Shown here piece by piece: positions 52,447 to 61,435 of a stretch of DNA of 64,000 bases. Numbering within the stretch: the first letter of the stretch is position 1; every line of letters begins with the position of its first letter. Under the pieces are notes generated by a model. That model ran no database searches and was not told the DNA's origin. It saw nothing but the letters and a program-made list of their open reading frames with translations. The DNA lies in NCBI RefSeq assembly GCF_004367745.1, contig NZ_CP037993.1, positions 1 to 64,000 of the forward strand. Reading direction: 5' to 3'. The translations under genes and the position numbers were made by a program. This DNA comes from Herbaspirillum huttiense (GTDB lineage Bacteria; Pseudomonadota; Gammaproteobacteria; Burkholderiales; Burkholderiaceae_D).

Positions 52447-53190
52447 ATGAAAACCGCCCTCGCCCTGCGTCACGTTGCCACCGAAGACCTGGGCCAGCTG
52501 GCCCCGCTGCTCACTGCCGGCGGTTACCAGATCCGCTATTTCGATGTCGGGGTGGAGTCCTTCATTGACGTTTCGCCGCTGGATGCCGAACTGGTCATCG
52601 TGCTGGGCGGACCGGTAGCGGTGTATGACAGCGAGTCCTATCCCTGGCTGCGCGCGGAAGTGGCGTGGCTGCGGGCACGCTTGCTGGAAGATCTGCCGAC
52701 GCTGGGCATCTGTCTCGGCGCGCAGCTGATGGCGGCGGCCTTGCATGCGCGGGTGTACCCGGGCAGCTGCGGCAAGGAGATTGGCTGGGCCAGCCTGCAG
52801 GCGGGCCAGCATCTGGCCGAGACCCCCTGGCTGCAGGAACTGGTGGAACAGCAGACCCCCGTGCTGCACTGGCACGGCGACACCTTCGACCTGCCGCCGG
52901 GGGCGCGTCATCTGGCGTCGTCGGCGCTGTATCCCAACCAGGCTTTCGCCTGGGGGCGGCACGGGCTGGCGCTGCAGTTCCATCCCGAGGTGGACATGCG
53001 CACGGTCGAACACTGGCTGGTGAGCCACGCCCACGAGATCGCCCACACCCGCAACCTCAGCCTGGCCACCCTGCGCGCCGATGCCCAGCGCCATGGCCGC
53101 CAGTTCGAGCGGGCGGTACGGCGCTTCTGGCAAGGCTGGCTGGAGAGCCTGCCCGCTCAGTCCCCGGCAGCGGAACAACGGCGCGCCTGA
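52447..53190 (+). CDS. Class I glutamine amidotransferase
   Basis: A 247-residue protein with the triad of class I amidotransferases: nucleophile Cys89 in LGICLGAQL, and the His-x-Glu pair in LQFHPEVD near 178-180. GGPVAVYD supplies the oxyanion region. Stand-alone members of this GMP-synthase-like group include gamma-glutamyl-hydrolase types; the acceptor is unknown. ATG 52447 is chosen because the frame upstream is not protein-like. Convergent with a LysR gene, 4 bases apart. Confidence 0.85.
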   Translation: MKTALALRHVATEDLGQLAPLLTAGGYQIRYFDVGVESFIDVSPLDAELVIVLGGPVAVYDSESYPWLRAEVAWLRARLLEDLPTLGICLGAQLMAAALHARVYPGSCGKEIGWASLQAGQHLAETPWLQELVEQQTPVLHWHGDTFDLPPGARHLASSALYPNQAFAWGRHGLALQFHPEVDMRTVEHWLVSHAHEIAHTRNLSLATLRADAQRHGRQFERAVRRFWQGWLESLPAQSPAAEQRRA

Positions 53191-53194
53191 GGCC

Positions 53195-54121
53195 TCAGCG
53201 CGCGGCGGCCGCGGTGATCTTGCGACGGTCGACCCGCAGCAGCGGCGGCAGCGCTGCGGCCAGCGCATCGATCACGGTGCGCACGCGCAGCGGCAGGTGG
53301 CGCGTGAGCGGCCAGGCCAGGTGCATGTCGATGGTGGCGAAGGAAGCTTCGGGCATCAGCTTCACCAGCCGGCCGGCCTTCAGGTGGTCGCGGATGAGCC
53401 AGCACGGCAGGTGGGCCAGCCCCGCCCCGGCGACGGTGGCATCGGCAATGGCTTCCAGATCGTCGAAACGCAGCCGGCTGCTGACGGTGGCGATGCGCAC
53501 TTCGCCCGTTTCATCGCGGATGGGCCAGCCGCTGGTCTTGCCGTAGAGGATGCCGTGATGCCGCGCCAGATCCTTGAAGTGGCGCGGCCGGCCATGCTGC
53601 GCGAGATAGTCCGGCGAGGCATACAGCATCATGGTCTGCGCGCCCATCCTGCGGGCGACCAGGTCACTGGTGTCGGGCATGGGACCGCTGCGCAGGACCA
53701 GGTCCACCCCCTCTGCGATCAGATCCACACGGCGGTCCGTGAAGGAGGCCACGATGTCCAGCTGCGGCCAGCGCCGCGCCAGTTCCACCAGCACCGGGGC
53801 CACGCACAGTCGGCCGAACAGGACCGGTGTGCTGATGCGTACCTGGCCGGCCGGCTCGCGCTGGCCATCGCCGACCAGTGCCTGGGCGCTTTCCAGTTCT
53901 TCCAGTGCGCGCAGGCAGCGTTCATAGTAGGCGCGTCCCTCGGCGGTCAGGCTCTGGCTGCGCGTATTGCGCTGGAACAGGCGCACGCCCAGCCGTTCTT
54001 CCAGCCGCGCAATGCTCTTGCCGACCGCCGAGCGCGTCAGGTGCAGGCGTTCTGCCGCGCGAATGAAACTGCCCGCCTCCACCGCCTGAATGAAGACCGA
54101 GATGCCGCTGAAGCTGTCCAT
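53195..54121 (-). CDS. LysR-family transcriptional regulator
   Basis: A 308-residue regulator of the CrgA/DhcR-like group: winged helix SFSGISVFIQAVEAGSFIRAAERLHLTRSAVGKSIARLEERLGVRLFQRNTRSQSLT, then an effector domain with FTDRRVDLIAEGVDLVLRSG. ATG 54121 starts the canonical fold. It is divergent from the oxidoreductase gene at 54272 (150-bp gap), its likely target. Confidence 0.9.
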   Translation of the reverse strand: MDSFSGISVFIQAVEAGSFIRAAERLHLTRSAVGKSIARLEERLGVRLFQRNTRSQSLTAEGRAYYERCLRALEELESAQALVGDGQREPAGQVRISTPVLFGRLCVAPVLVELARRWPQLDIVASFTDRRVDLIAEGVDLVLRSGPMPDTSDLVARRMGAQTMMLYASPDYLAQHGRPRHFKDLARHHGILYGKTSGWPIRDETGEVRIATVSSRLRFDDLEAIADATVAGAGLAHLPCWLIRDHLKAGRLVKLMPEASFATIDMHLAWPLTRHLPLRVRTVIDALAAALPPLLRVDRRKITAAAAR

Positions 54122-54271
54122 GTGTTTCCTCTGAGGCCTGCGAACTTGTCCGCAGTGCCAGGTGATTGGTGAATCTGATTCTACAAGCAAGAGAAAAAAG
54201 TCCTCCACAAGCCGGGGCGCAATTTTTCTACACTGGCGCTCTTCTTTTTCTCTCGATCATCAGGAGCCACC

Positions 54272-55291
54272 ATGGACCACACCATGCGCCGCTGGCATCT
54301 CGGCCAGTTCGGCAAGCAACACCTGCAATTGCAGACCGTCGCCATTCCCCGGCCTGGCCCCGGCCAGATCCTGGTTCGCGTGGCCGCCGTCGCCCTCAAC
54401 TATCGCGACAAGATGAACATCGACAACGGCACCGGCGGCGCGCAGGTGCAGCCGCCCTTCACGCCCGCTTCCGATATGGCCGGCGAGGTGGTGGCGGTGG
54501 GGGACGGGGTGCAGCGTTTCCTTGCGGGCCAGCGCGTGATCTCCACGTTCTGGGGCGGCTGGCTCGATGGTCCCTGGCCGCAGGGCACGCTGGCACTGGG
54601 CGCGCCCGGTCCCGGCATGCTGGCCGAGTACGTGCTGCTGCAGGAAGACTGGGCTGTCGCCGCGCCATTGCACCTGACGGATGCGCAGGCCAGCACCCTG
54701 CCCTGCGCCGGTCTCACCGCGTGGATGGCGCTGGTGGAGCAAGGGCACTTGCATGCCGGGCAGACGGTGGTGCTGCAAGGCACGGGCGGCGTGGCGCTGT
54801 TCGGTGTGCAGCTGGCGGCGGCACATGGCGCGCGCACCATCCTCCTTTCGGGCGATGCCGGCAAGCTGGAACGCGCACGGGCGCTGGGTGCCACGCACGG
54901 CCTGCTGCGCAGCCAGCACCCGGAGTGGCAGCACGAGGTACGGGCCCTGACGGAAGGACGGGGTGCCGATCATGTGCTGGAACTGGTGGGCGGCGAGAAC
55001 ATCGGGCGCTCGCTGCAGGCCCTCAGGCAAGGCGGCCGCTTGTCGGTCATCGGCTTGCTGGGCGATGCGCAGTTGCAGACTTCGATCTTCCCGTTGCTGC
55101 TGGGTCGCCACACCATCCAGGGCATCGGCGTCGGTCACCGCCGTGCGCTGGAAGACCTGGTGCGCGCGGTGGATCACCTGCGCCTGGTGCCGGTGGTGGA
55201 ACAGGAATATGGATTCGCGCAGTTGCCCGAGGCACTGGCGCATCTGGAGCGTGGGCCCTTCGGCAAGGTGGTGGTGCGCGCGGATTGCTGA
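54272..55291 (+). CDS. MDR-family zinc-independent oxidoreductase
   Basis: A 339-residue medium-chain dehydrogenase/reductase. It has a GroES-like N-terminus (GQILVRVAAVALNYRDKMNI, where the usual catalytic-zinc Cys is Asn-Tyr), a Rossmann fold with VLQGTGGVALFGVQLAAAHGA near 165-185, and GRGADHVLELVGGE. Absence of zinc ligands suggests a quinone-oxidoreductase-like NAD(P)H enzyme. AGGAGCCACC gives the ribosome site. A LysR gene diverges from it. Confidence 0.86.
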   Translation: MDHTMRRWHLGQFGKQHLQLQTVAIPRPGPGQILVRVAAVALNYRDKMNIDNGTGGAQVQPPFTPASDMAGEVVAVGDGVQRFLAGQRVISTFWGGWLDGPWPQGTLALGAPGPGMLAEYVLLQEDWAVAAPLHLTDAQASTLPCAGLTAWMALVEQGHLHAGQTVVLQGTGGVALFGVQLAAAHGARTILLSGDAGKLERARALGATHGLLRSQHPEWQHEVRALTEGRGADHVLELVGGENIGRSLQALRQGGRLSVIGLLGDAQLQTSIFPLLLGRHTIQGIGVGHRRALEDLVRAVDHLRLVPVVEQEYGFAQLPEALAHLERGPFGKVVVRADC

Positions 55292-55560
55292 ACGAAGCTG
55301 CCGTGATGCCCGCGGGAAAGTGAGTACAAACCTTGCCGGGCGGGCAGTTCCCGCTTGTTACGATTGCTTGCAACGCTCACTGACGCTTGCACTTTCCTCC
55401 GAACCTTGTTGTGCGGGATGCGTTCAGAGCTACACGCATGACGCAAATGGAGCTGAGCGGCAGGTCACGAAACCGCTCATCAATTTGCGGCATCGGGGAA
55501 GCTGAGAATCAGACCTTGTCCGACATAGCGCAACAGCAAGCCTGCCTATAGTGATGGACA

Positions 55561-55609
55561 TGGATCAACGATCCAGCGACCCGACCTTACTGAAAGCCTC
55601 GGGCTTTTT
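55561..55609 (+). promoter_or_regulatory. Leader hairpins before the Lys-rich gene
   Basis: The 344-bp gap 55292-55635 holds no gene. Near its end are TGGATC-AAC-GATCCA (55561-55575) and a terminator-like hairpin AAAGCC-TCG-GGCTTT plus TT (55593-55609), 27 bases before the ATG. A TATAGT box lies at about 55546. They could form an attenuator or end a short leader RNA. Confidence 0.4.
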
Positions 55610-55635
55610 GATAAACACAACGCAAGGAGGTAAGC

Positions 55636-55992
55636 ATGAAGACTCGTCACATCCTGATTTCGTCCCTGTTCATGGCTCTGGCCGGTAGCGCCATGGCCCA
55701 GAATGCACCGACCAACGGCAACGCCGTGGGTGCTGCACCGACTGCGCCGATGAGCGCCACCGCGACCACGCCGTCGGCTGTGCCGTCGAACGACCCGTTC
55801 GTTCAGAAGCGTCAGGCTGATGCCGACGCCAAGGCCGAGTACAAGGCGCAGAAGAAGGCTGCCAAGCAGGAGTACAAGGCCGACAAGAAGGCCGCCAAGG
55901 CCCAGTTGAAGCAGGAAAAGAAGGACTCCACTGCCCAGCGCAATGAAGCCCTGGCCACTTCGCCGGCCACCCCGACTGACAAGACTCCGTAA
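55636..55992 (+). CDS. Small exported Lys/Ala-rich repeat protein
   Basis: A 118-residue protein with signal peptide MKTRHILISSLFMALAGSAMAQ, an Ala/Thr/Pro-rich stretch and a highly charged helical segment (about 55-96) of repeats such as AEYKAQKKAAK, QEYKADKKAAK and AQLKQEKK. A perfect AAGGAGGT ribosome site and strong terminator suggest high expression. No family function known; a periplasmic, polyanion-binding or envelope role is possible. Confidence 0.78.
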   Translation: MKTRHILISSLFMALAGSAMAQNAPTNGNAVGAAPTAPMSATATTPSAVPSNDPFVQKRQADADAKAEYKAQKKAAKQEYKADKKAAKAQLKQEKKDSTAQRNEALATSPATPTDKTP

Positions 55993-56018
55993 TTTGACAG
56001 ACTGAGGTCTTGAGGATT

Positions 56019-56048
56019 ATCCCCGGCTGCGGCCGGGGATTTTTTTTT
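56019..56048 (+). terminator. Intrinsic terminator of the Lys-rich gene
   Basis: Perfect 8-bp stem 56019-56026 / 56033-56040 (ATCCCCGG / CCGGGGAT), 6-nt loop, then nine T. Confidence 0.9.
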
Positions 56049-56076
56049 GTCCGCTTCTATTCGCCTGTTGGCCTTT

Positions 56077-57345
56077 TCAATTGCGTCCCTGCCGCCACAA
56101 GCGCCGCGCCAGCCAGGCCGCCGTCATCACCTGCAACAGCATGAAGGCGGCCACCGCATTCCAGCCCGAGTGTTCCCAGAACCAGCCACCGGCCGAACCG
56201 AGAACGCTGCCGCCCAGGTAATAGGACAGCAGATAGAGCGAGGCCGCATGGCCGCGGCCGCTGCTGGCCATGCGTCCGACCCAGCTGCTGGCGGCCGAAT
56301 GCGTGGTGAAGAAACCAATGGTCAGCAGCACGATGCCCGTGATCACCAGCGCCAGTGACGAGGTGCAGGTCAGGAACAGTCCGGCGCACGAGGTGGCGAT
56401 GCCGGCCGCCACCAGCGGTGCGCGGCCATAGCGGTCGGCCAGCGAGCCGGCCCAGGAAGAGGACACGATGCCGAAGATGTAGGCGCTGAAGATCAGCCCG
56501 GTCAGCGTGGCCGAGAGCGAGAACGGCGGGCTCATCAGACGGAAGCCTGCATAGTTGTAAGACGTGGCGAAGATGCCCATGTTGAGCGCCGCGATGCCGA
56601 AGGTCAGCGGCAGGCGCGCATGGCCCAGATGGCGCTTCCACAGCGCGACGTGATCGCGCAACTGCATCGTGCCGTTGCGCACGAAGTTGCGCGAGGCCGG
56701 CAGCATCAGCACGAAGGCCACCGCCAGCGCCAGATCCAGCGCGCCGATGGCCAGCATGGCATGACGCCAGCCGATGTGCTCGGACATGGTGCTCATTGCC
56801 ACCCGCCCCACCATCCCGCCAAAGGCATTGCCGCCCACATACAGCCCCATCGCATAGCCCAGCCCGCTGGCATCGATTTCTTCCGCGAGGTAGGCCATCG
56901 CCACCGCCGGCACGCCGCCCAGTGCGATGCCCTCCACCGCACGCACTACCAGGATCAACTCCCAGTTTGGTGCCACCCCGGCCAGCAGGTTGCAGCAGGC
57001 CGCGGTGGCCAGCGAGGCGAACATCAGTTCCTTGCGGCCGTAGCGTTCCGACACCATGCCGGCCAGCAGAATCGACACCGCCAGAAAACCGGTCGACAGC
57101 GAGAGTGCCAGCGATGCGCTTGCGGCACCGATGCCGAATTCCTGCGCGAAGGCGGGCAGCAGCGGCTGCACGCAATACAGCAGCGAGAACGTGGCGAAAC
57201 CGGAACAGAACAAGGCCAGAACGATGTTGCGATAGGCGGCTGATCCGCGCACGGCCCCGCGCGGCAGAACGGTGGCAGGTTGCTTGACCGGCTTGCCGTG
57301 GAGGGCGCTGCTGCCGGTGGTGGAGGTATCGGAGACGGACTGCAT
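56077..57345 (-). CDS. MFS transporter (YnfM-like)
   Basis: A 422-residue major-facilitator transporter with 12 predicted TM segments. It has the A motif VSERYGRKELMF after TM2 and LADRYGRAPLV after TM8. The YnfM group comprises presumed exporters; substrate unknown. ATG 57345 chosen; ATG 57378 is in frame, and neither has a strong ribosome site. Divergent from a LysR gene with a clear dyad between. Confidence 0.86.
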   Translation of the reverse strand: MQSVSDTSTTGSSALHGKPVKQPATVLPRGAVRGSAAYRNIVLALFCSGFATFSLLYCVQPLLPAFAQEFGIGAASASLALSLSTGFLAVSILLAGMVSERYGRKELMFASLATAACCNLLAGVAPNWELILVVRAVEGIALGGVPAVAMAYLAEEIDASGLGYAMGLYVGGNAFGGMVGRVAMSTMSEHIGWRHAMLAIGALDLALAVAFVLMLPASRNFVRNGTMQLRDHVALWKRHLGHARLPLTFGIAALNMGIFATSYNYAGFRLMSPPFSLSATLTGLIFSAYIFGIVSSSWAGSLADRYGRAPLVAAGIATSCAGLFLTCTSSLALVITGIVLLTIGFFTTHSAASSWVGRMASSGRGHAASLYLLSYYLGGSVLGSAGGWFWEHSGWNAVAAFMLLQVMTAAWLARRLWRQGRN

Positions 57346-57419
57346 GGCGATGCGCGCGCCAGGGATGGGCCGGCGCACGGGGTGTGTTGTGGAGGGAGGC
57401 AGTCTGGAATAATTCGGCT

Positions 57420-57433
57420 ATATTGTCCAATAT
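57420..57433. promoter_or_regulatory. Candidate LysR box
   Basis: ATATTG-TC-CAATAT, a perfect 6-bp dyad with 2-bp spacer in the 149-bp gap between the MFS and LysR genes, 62 bases before the LysR ATG. Position and AT-rich form suit LysR binding and control of the MFS gene. Confidence 0.6.
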
Positions 57434-57494
57434 ATGGCACGCACGCTTGCCATCTATCAAACAGATATCAGCCACTCTTCACAGGGCGCCCGAC

Positions 57495-58394
57495 ATGGAA
57501 CTCCGACACCTCCGCTATTTCCTGGCCGTGGCCGAACAGCGCAGTTTCACGCGCGCCGCCGAGAAGGTCGGCATTGGCCAACCGCCGCTGTCGATGCAGA
57601 TCAAGGATCTGGAAGCCGAGATCGGCGGTGCCCTCTTCCTGCGGACCTCGCACGGCGTGGAGCTGTCCGAGGTCGGCCGCGTGTTCCTGCCGCACGCACA
57701 GAAAGCGGTGGACGATGCCGAGCAGGCCTTGCGTGCCGCGCAGCAGGCGGCCAGTGGCGAAGTGGGTTTGTTGCGCATGGGATTTACTTCGTCGGCGGTG
57801 TTTCATCCGCTGGTCTCACACGCCTTGCAGCAATTCCGCGAACGCCATCGCAAGCTGGAAATTTCCCTGAGTGAAGGCATCACCGAACAGCTGTTGGCCG
57901 ATATCGCCGCCTCACAACTGGATGCGGCCTTCGTGCGGATCGTCACCACGCCTTCGACGGAGCTGGGCGTGGTCGAGCTGCCGGCGGAAAAACTGAAGGT
58001 GGCGCTGCCGCGTTCTCATCCGCTGGCGCGGCGCAAGTCGCTGCACTTGCAGGATCTGGCCGGGGAGAATTTCATCATGGTCCCGCGCGGCAAGGGTTCG
58101 GCGCTCTATGACAACATCTTCAGCGCCTGCCAGGCGGCCGGCTTCGATCCACAAGTGATCCAGCTGGCCCCGCAACTGACCTCGGCCATCAATCTGGTGG
58201 CCGCGGGACTGGGCATCTCCATCGTGCCCGAGGCGATCGAACAGGTGCAACTGGCCCAGGTGCGCTACATCGACATCCGCGAGCCGGCACCGCGCGCGCA
58301 ACTGTCGCTGGCTTATCACCGGCAGTCGATTGCGGCCGCGCGCTTTGCGGCGCACTTGCAGCGTTCGCTCAAGCGCAGCGCGCCGGACAAGTGA
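57495..58394 (+). CDS. LysR-family transcriptional regulator
   Basis: A 299-residue regulator of the BenM/CatM-like type: MELRHLRYFLAVAEQRSFTRAAEKVGIGQPPLSMQIKDLEAEIGGALFLRTSHGVELSEVG, then the effector domain. ATG 57495 opens the canonical fold. Likely controls the divergent MFS gene. Effector unknown. Confidence 0.92.
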   Translation: MELRHLRYFLAVAEQRSFTRAAEKVGIGQPPLSMQIKDLEAEIGGALFLRTSHGVELSEVGRVFLPHAQKAVDDAEQALRAAQQAASGEVGLLRMGFTSSAVFHPLVSHALQQFRERHRKLEISLSEGITEQLLADIAASQLDAAFVRIVTTPSTELGVVELPAEKLKVALPRSHPLARRKSLHLQDLAGENFIMVPRGKGSALYDNIFSACQAAGFDPQVIQLAPQLTSAINLVAAGLGISIVPEAIEQVQLAQVRYIDIREPAPRAQLSLAYHRQSIAAARFAAHLQRSLKRSAPDK

Positions 58395-58408
58395 GTTGAA
58401 TGAAAGTC

Positions 58409-59050
58409 CTAGTTGGACTTGAAGCGCCCCAGCACCGAGTTGGCCTGCCGCAGGAAGGCGCGCGGATGCGCTTCCACCAGCAGTTCCAGCGCGGGCAGCA
58501 TGCGCTCCAGCGCGATGGTCAGCGCGATGTCGCTGATCTCCTCGCCCCACAGCACCTTCTGCACGAAGGCGGCCGGGCCGATCTCGGCGATCAGGCTCAT
58601 GCTCATCTGGCGTTCCAGGGTGTCGGTGCGCGGACCGAAGGTCTCGTCGAAGATGCGCAGGATGGCATCTTCCAGGTCTACCGAGGGGGATGGATGGGCG
58701 GGGCTGGCATCGGCCTCGTCATCCTGGCTGCTGACTCCTGAGGGTGACGGGTCAATGGGTGCCGGCCTCTGGCTGTTGTCGATCAGTGCGCTGGCTTCGC
58801 CAGCCATGCGGCTCAGTTGCTGTACGTGCAGCGTCAATGCGCTGATTTCAGCCAGCAACGTGCGCAGCGGCATCGGCTGCGGCATGTCGGATCCGGCGGG
58901 CCCTGCTGGATGTGGAATCATCTTGTTGTTGTCACTCAGGCCGCCAGGCCTGGTCCCGTGCAAGCTGCTTGAATCGATCGCACCGGACTGGCCACCCCCA
59001 CGCGGCCCTTCCGGCTCCCAGTCATCCGGCCTGCGCAGCCGGTCACGCAT
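58409..59050 (-). CDS. Hypothetical protein
   Basis: A 213-residue protein, Pro/Ser/Asp-rich in its first half (PAPIDPSPSGVSSQDDEADASPAHPS) and helical afterwards (LEDAILRIFDETFGPRTDTLERQMSMSLIAEIGPAAFVQKVLWG). No TM, signal or known domain. ATG 59050 is the longest start; ATGs inside (such as MIPHPAGPAG or MPQPMPLRTLL) are possible. Convergent with the LysR gene, 14 bases apart. Confidence 0.6.
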   Translation of the reverse strand: MRDRLRRPDDWEPEGPRGGGQSGAIDSSSLHGTRPGGLSDNNKMIPHPAGPAGSDMPQPMPLRTLLAEISALTLHVQQLSRMAGEASALIDNSQRPAPIDPSPSGVSSQDDEADASPAHPSPSVDLEDAILRIFDETFGPRTDTLERQMSMSLIAEIGPAAFVQKVLWGEEISDIALTIALERMLPALELLVEAHPRAFLRQANSVLGRFKSN

Positions 59051-59133
59051 TTCCCTGCGGAAACAAAAATAAGTATAGTGCGCTGCAAAAATTTACGCAT
59101 GGAAATTTCAACGGGATTCGGCGAAGAAGCGAC

Positions 59134-59319
59134 ATGATTGCCGAAATTATTGTTCAGATGATAAAAGAAAATGATGAAGTTGCGTTTCTTTCATTATCTT
59201 TAATCCAACACTTTGGAGAGGATTGCGCGGCGGTCGCTGCGGCATATCGCCGCAGCCGCGTCGGACAAGGCCGGGCGGGGCGCTGCCGGTCAGCAGCCGT
59301 CAGGCGTTCATCAGGGTGA
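59134..59319 (+). CDS. Possible small ORF upstream of feoA
   Basis: A 61-codon frame starting MIAEIIVQMIKENDEVAFLSLSLIQHFGEDCAAV in the 316-bp gap before feoA. The first 35 residues look protein-like, but the rest turns into Arg-rich GC sequence. It may be a real small protein or chance. Apart from this and the Fur-like box the gap has no feature. Confidence 0.25.
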   Translation: MIAEIIVQMIKENDEVAFLSLSLIQHFGEDCAAVAAAYRRSRVGQGRAGRCRSAAVRRSSG

Positions 59320-59324
59320 AGGAA

Positions 59325-59343
59325 TATAATGAGAATCGTTCCT
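59325..59343. promoter_or_regulatory. Fur-box-like site before feoA
   Basis: TATAATGAGAATCGTTCCT agrees with the 19-bp Fur consensus GATAATGATAATCATTATC at 13 positions. It lies 24 bases before the feoA ATG, as expected for iron-repressed ferrous uptake. Confidence 0.65.
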
Positions 59344-59366
59344 GAATCCTGATCAGAAGAAAAACC

Positions 59367-59612
59367 ATGCGTCTTACTGAACTAGCCAAGGGGGTCGGCG
59401 CCATCGTCGACCAGGTGACTGACCTTCAACCCGCCGATGCCGTGGCCGCGCGCCTGCGCGACCTCGGTTTCGTGCGCGGTGAACCGGTGCGGGTGGTGGC
59501 CAGCGCGCCCTTTGGCGGCGATCCCATCGTGGTCCAGATCGGCTCGACGCGATTTGCCCTGCGCCGTGCCGAAGCCGAGCGCGTGACGCTGGCTGCGGGA
59601 GCGGCGGCATGA
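59367..59612 (+). CDS. feoA: Ferrous iron transport protein A
   Basis: An 81-residue SH3-like cytosolic protein needed for FeoB function. Family pattern: AVAARLRDLGFVRGEPVRVVASAPFGGDPIVVQIGSTRFALRRAEAERV. It overlaps feoB by 4 bases (ATGA) and sits behind a Fur-like site. Confidence 0.93.
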   Translation: MRLTELAKGVGAIVDQVTDLQPADAVAARLRDLGFVRGEPVRVVASAPFGGDPIVVQIGSTRFALRRAEAERVTLAAGAAA

Positions 59613-61435
59613 GCAGCGCCGCCCTCAACATCGCCCTGGTGGGCAATCCCAATTGCGGCAAGACCGCCCTCTTCAACCAGCTGACTGGCGCGCGCCAGAA
59701 GGTCGCCAACTACGCGGGCGTGACCGTGGAGCGCAAGTCGGGTGCCTTCACCGCCCCTTCCGGACGCCATGTACGTGTGATGGACCTGCCGGGCGCTTAC
59801 AGCCTGCAATCGGTGAGCCCTGATGAACGCGTGACGCAGGCGGTGCTGGCCGGCCGCTATCCCGGCGAGACGGTGCCGGACCTGATCGTCTGCGTGGCCG
59901 ATGCCACCAACCTGCGCCTGCACCTGCGCTTCGTGCTGGAGGTGCGCCGCCTGGGCCGGCCCATGGTGCTGGCGCTGAACATGATGGATGCAGCCGCCCG
60001 GCGCGGTATCCGCATCGACGTGGCGGCGCTGTCGCAGCGCCTGGGCATGCCGGTCATCGAGACCATCGCGGTCAGGCGCGGCGGCACGCGCGCGCTGGTG
60101 GCGGCCATCGATACGCAGGCCCCGGTGCCCTCCCCGGCCGCCGAAGAACCGGATGACTTGCACGTGGAAGTGCGCGCCCTGCTGGCCGATACCGTGGTGA
60201 TGCCGGCCCCGACCGACCGCCGCGATGATGCGATCGACCGCGTGGCCCTGCATCCTGTGTTCGGGGTGCTGTTGCTGGCGCTGACCATGTTCCTGGTGTT
60301 CCAGGCGGTGTATGCCATCGGCAAGCCGATGACGGACGGCATTGCCGATGGTTTCGGCACGCTCGGCGGCGTGGTCGGCGAGTGGCTGCCGGAGGGGCCC
60401 TTGCGCGGGCTGGTGACCGATGGCCTGCTGGCCGGGCTGGGCACGGTGCTGGGCTTCCTGCCGCAGATCCTGGTGCTGTTCTTCTTCATCTTGTTGCTGG
60501 AGGAATCCGGCTACCTGCCGCGCGCGGCCTTCGTGCTGGACAAGCTGATGGTCTCGGTGGGCTTGTCGGGACGTTCCTTCATCCCCCTGCTTTCCAGCTT
60601 CGCCTGTGCCATTCCCGGCATCATGGGCACGCGCAGCATCACCGATCCGCGTGACCGGCTGGCGACCATCCTGGTCGCGCCGCTGATGACCTGTTCGGCG
60701 CGCCTGCCGGTGTATGCCCTGCTGATCGGTGCCTTCATTCCGCATCGTCCGGTGCTGGGGATCTTCAACCTGCAAGGGCTGGCGCTGTTCTGTCTCTATG
60801 TGGCGGGGATTGCCGCCGCCATGTTGGTGGCCTGGGTGGCCAAGCGCATCGGCAATGCGCGCCAGGAGCGCGCGCTGTTGATGGAGCTGCCTTCCTATCG
60901 CCTGCCGAATTGGCGCGATATCGCGCTGGGCCTGTGGGAACGCGGTGCCATCTTCCTCAAGCGCCTGACCGGCGTGATGCTGGCGCTGACGGTGCTGATG
61001 TGGGCCATCTGCACCTTCCCCTCGGCACCGGAGGGCGCGACCCGCGCCGCCATCGACTATTCCATCGCCGGTTATATCGGCCACAGCCTGCAAATGCTGT
61101 TCGCTCCGCTGGGCTTCAACTGGCAGATCAGCCTGTCGCTGATCCCGGCCTTCGCCGCGCGGGAGACCGCCGTGGCCACGCTGGCCACCGTCTATGCGGT
61201 GGGCGGTGAAGAAGGCGCGGCGCTGCAAAGCGCGCTGGCTGCGCATATCTCGCTGGCCAGTGCGCTGTCGCTGATGGTGTGGTTCGCCTTTGCGCCGCAG
61301 TGCATGTCCACGCTGGCCATCATCCGCCGCGAGACGCAGTCCTGGCGCATGGTGGCGCTGTCCTTCGGCTACATGTTCGTGCTGGCCTATGCCGCGTCCT
61401 TCCTGACCTACAACATCGCGAGGTGGCTGGCATGA
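59609..61435 (+). CDS. feoB: Ferrous iron transporter FeoB, short form
   Basis: A 608-residue Fe(II) permease with an N-terminal G domain: G1 GNPNCGKTALFNQLTG, G3 DLPGAYSL, G4 NMMD. The TM core contains the gate motifs SFACAIPGIMGTRSI and LIPAFAARETAVATLATVYAVGG. It is shorter than the roughly 770-residue E. coli protein, with a compact spacer between G domain and membrane part. Start overlaps feoA and end overlaps the Cys-rich gene. Confidence 0.94.
   Translation: MSSAALNIALVGNPNCGKTALFNQLTGARQKVANYAGVTVERKSGAFTAPSGRHVRVMDLPGAYSLQSVSPDERVTQAVLAGRYPGETVPDLIVCVADATNLRLHLRFVLEVRRLGRPMVLALNMMDAAARRGIRIDVAALSQRLGMPVIETIAVRRGGTRALVAAIDTQAPVPSPAAEEPDDLHVEVRALLADTVVMPAPTDRRDDAIDRVALHPVFGVLLLALTMFLVFQAVYAIGKPMTDGIADGFGTLGGVVGEWLPEGPLRGLVTDGLLAGLGTVLGFLPQILVLFFFILLLEESGYLPRAAFVLDKLMVSVGLSGRSFIPLLSSFACAIPGIMGTRSITDPRDRLATILVAPLMTCSARLPVYALLIGAFIPHRPVLGIFNLQGLALFCLYVAGIAAAMLVAWVAKRIGNARQERALLMELPSYRLPNWRDIALGLWERGAIFLKRLTGVMLALTVLMWAICTFPSAPEGATRAAIDYSIAGYIGHSLQMLFAPLGFNWQISLSLIPAFAARETAVATLATVYAVGGEEGAALQSALAAHISLASALSLMVWFAFAPQCMSTLAIIRRETQSWRMVALSFGYMFVLAYAASFLTYNIARWLA

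Noticed and set aside
59426..61246. 606-codon minus-strand frame opposite feoB.
   Set aside because: Low-complexity His/Gln product; FeoB motifs on the plus strand are unmistakable.
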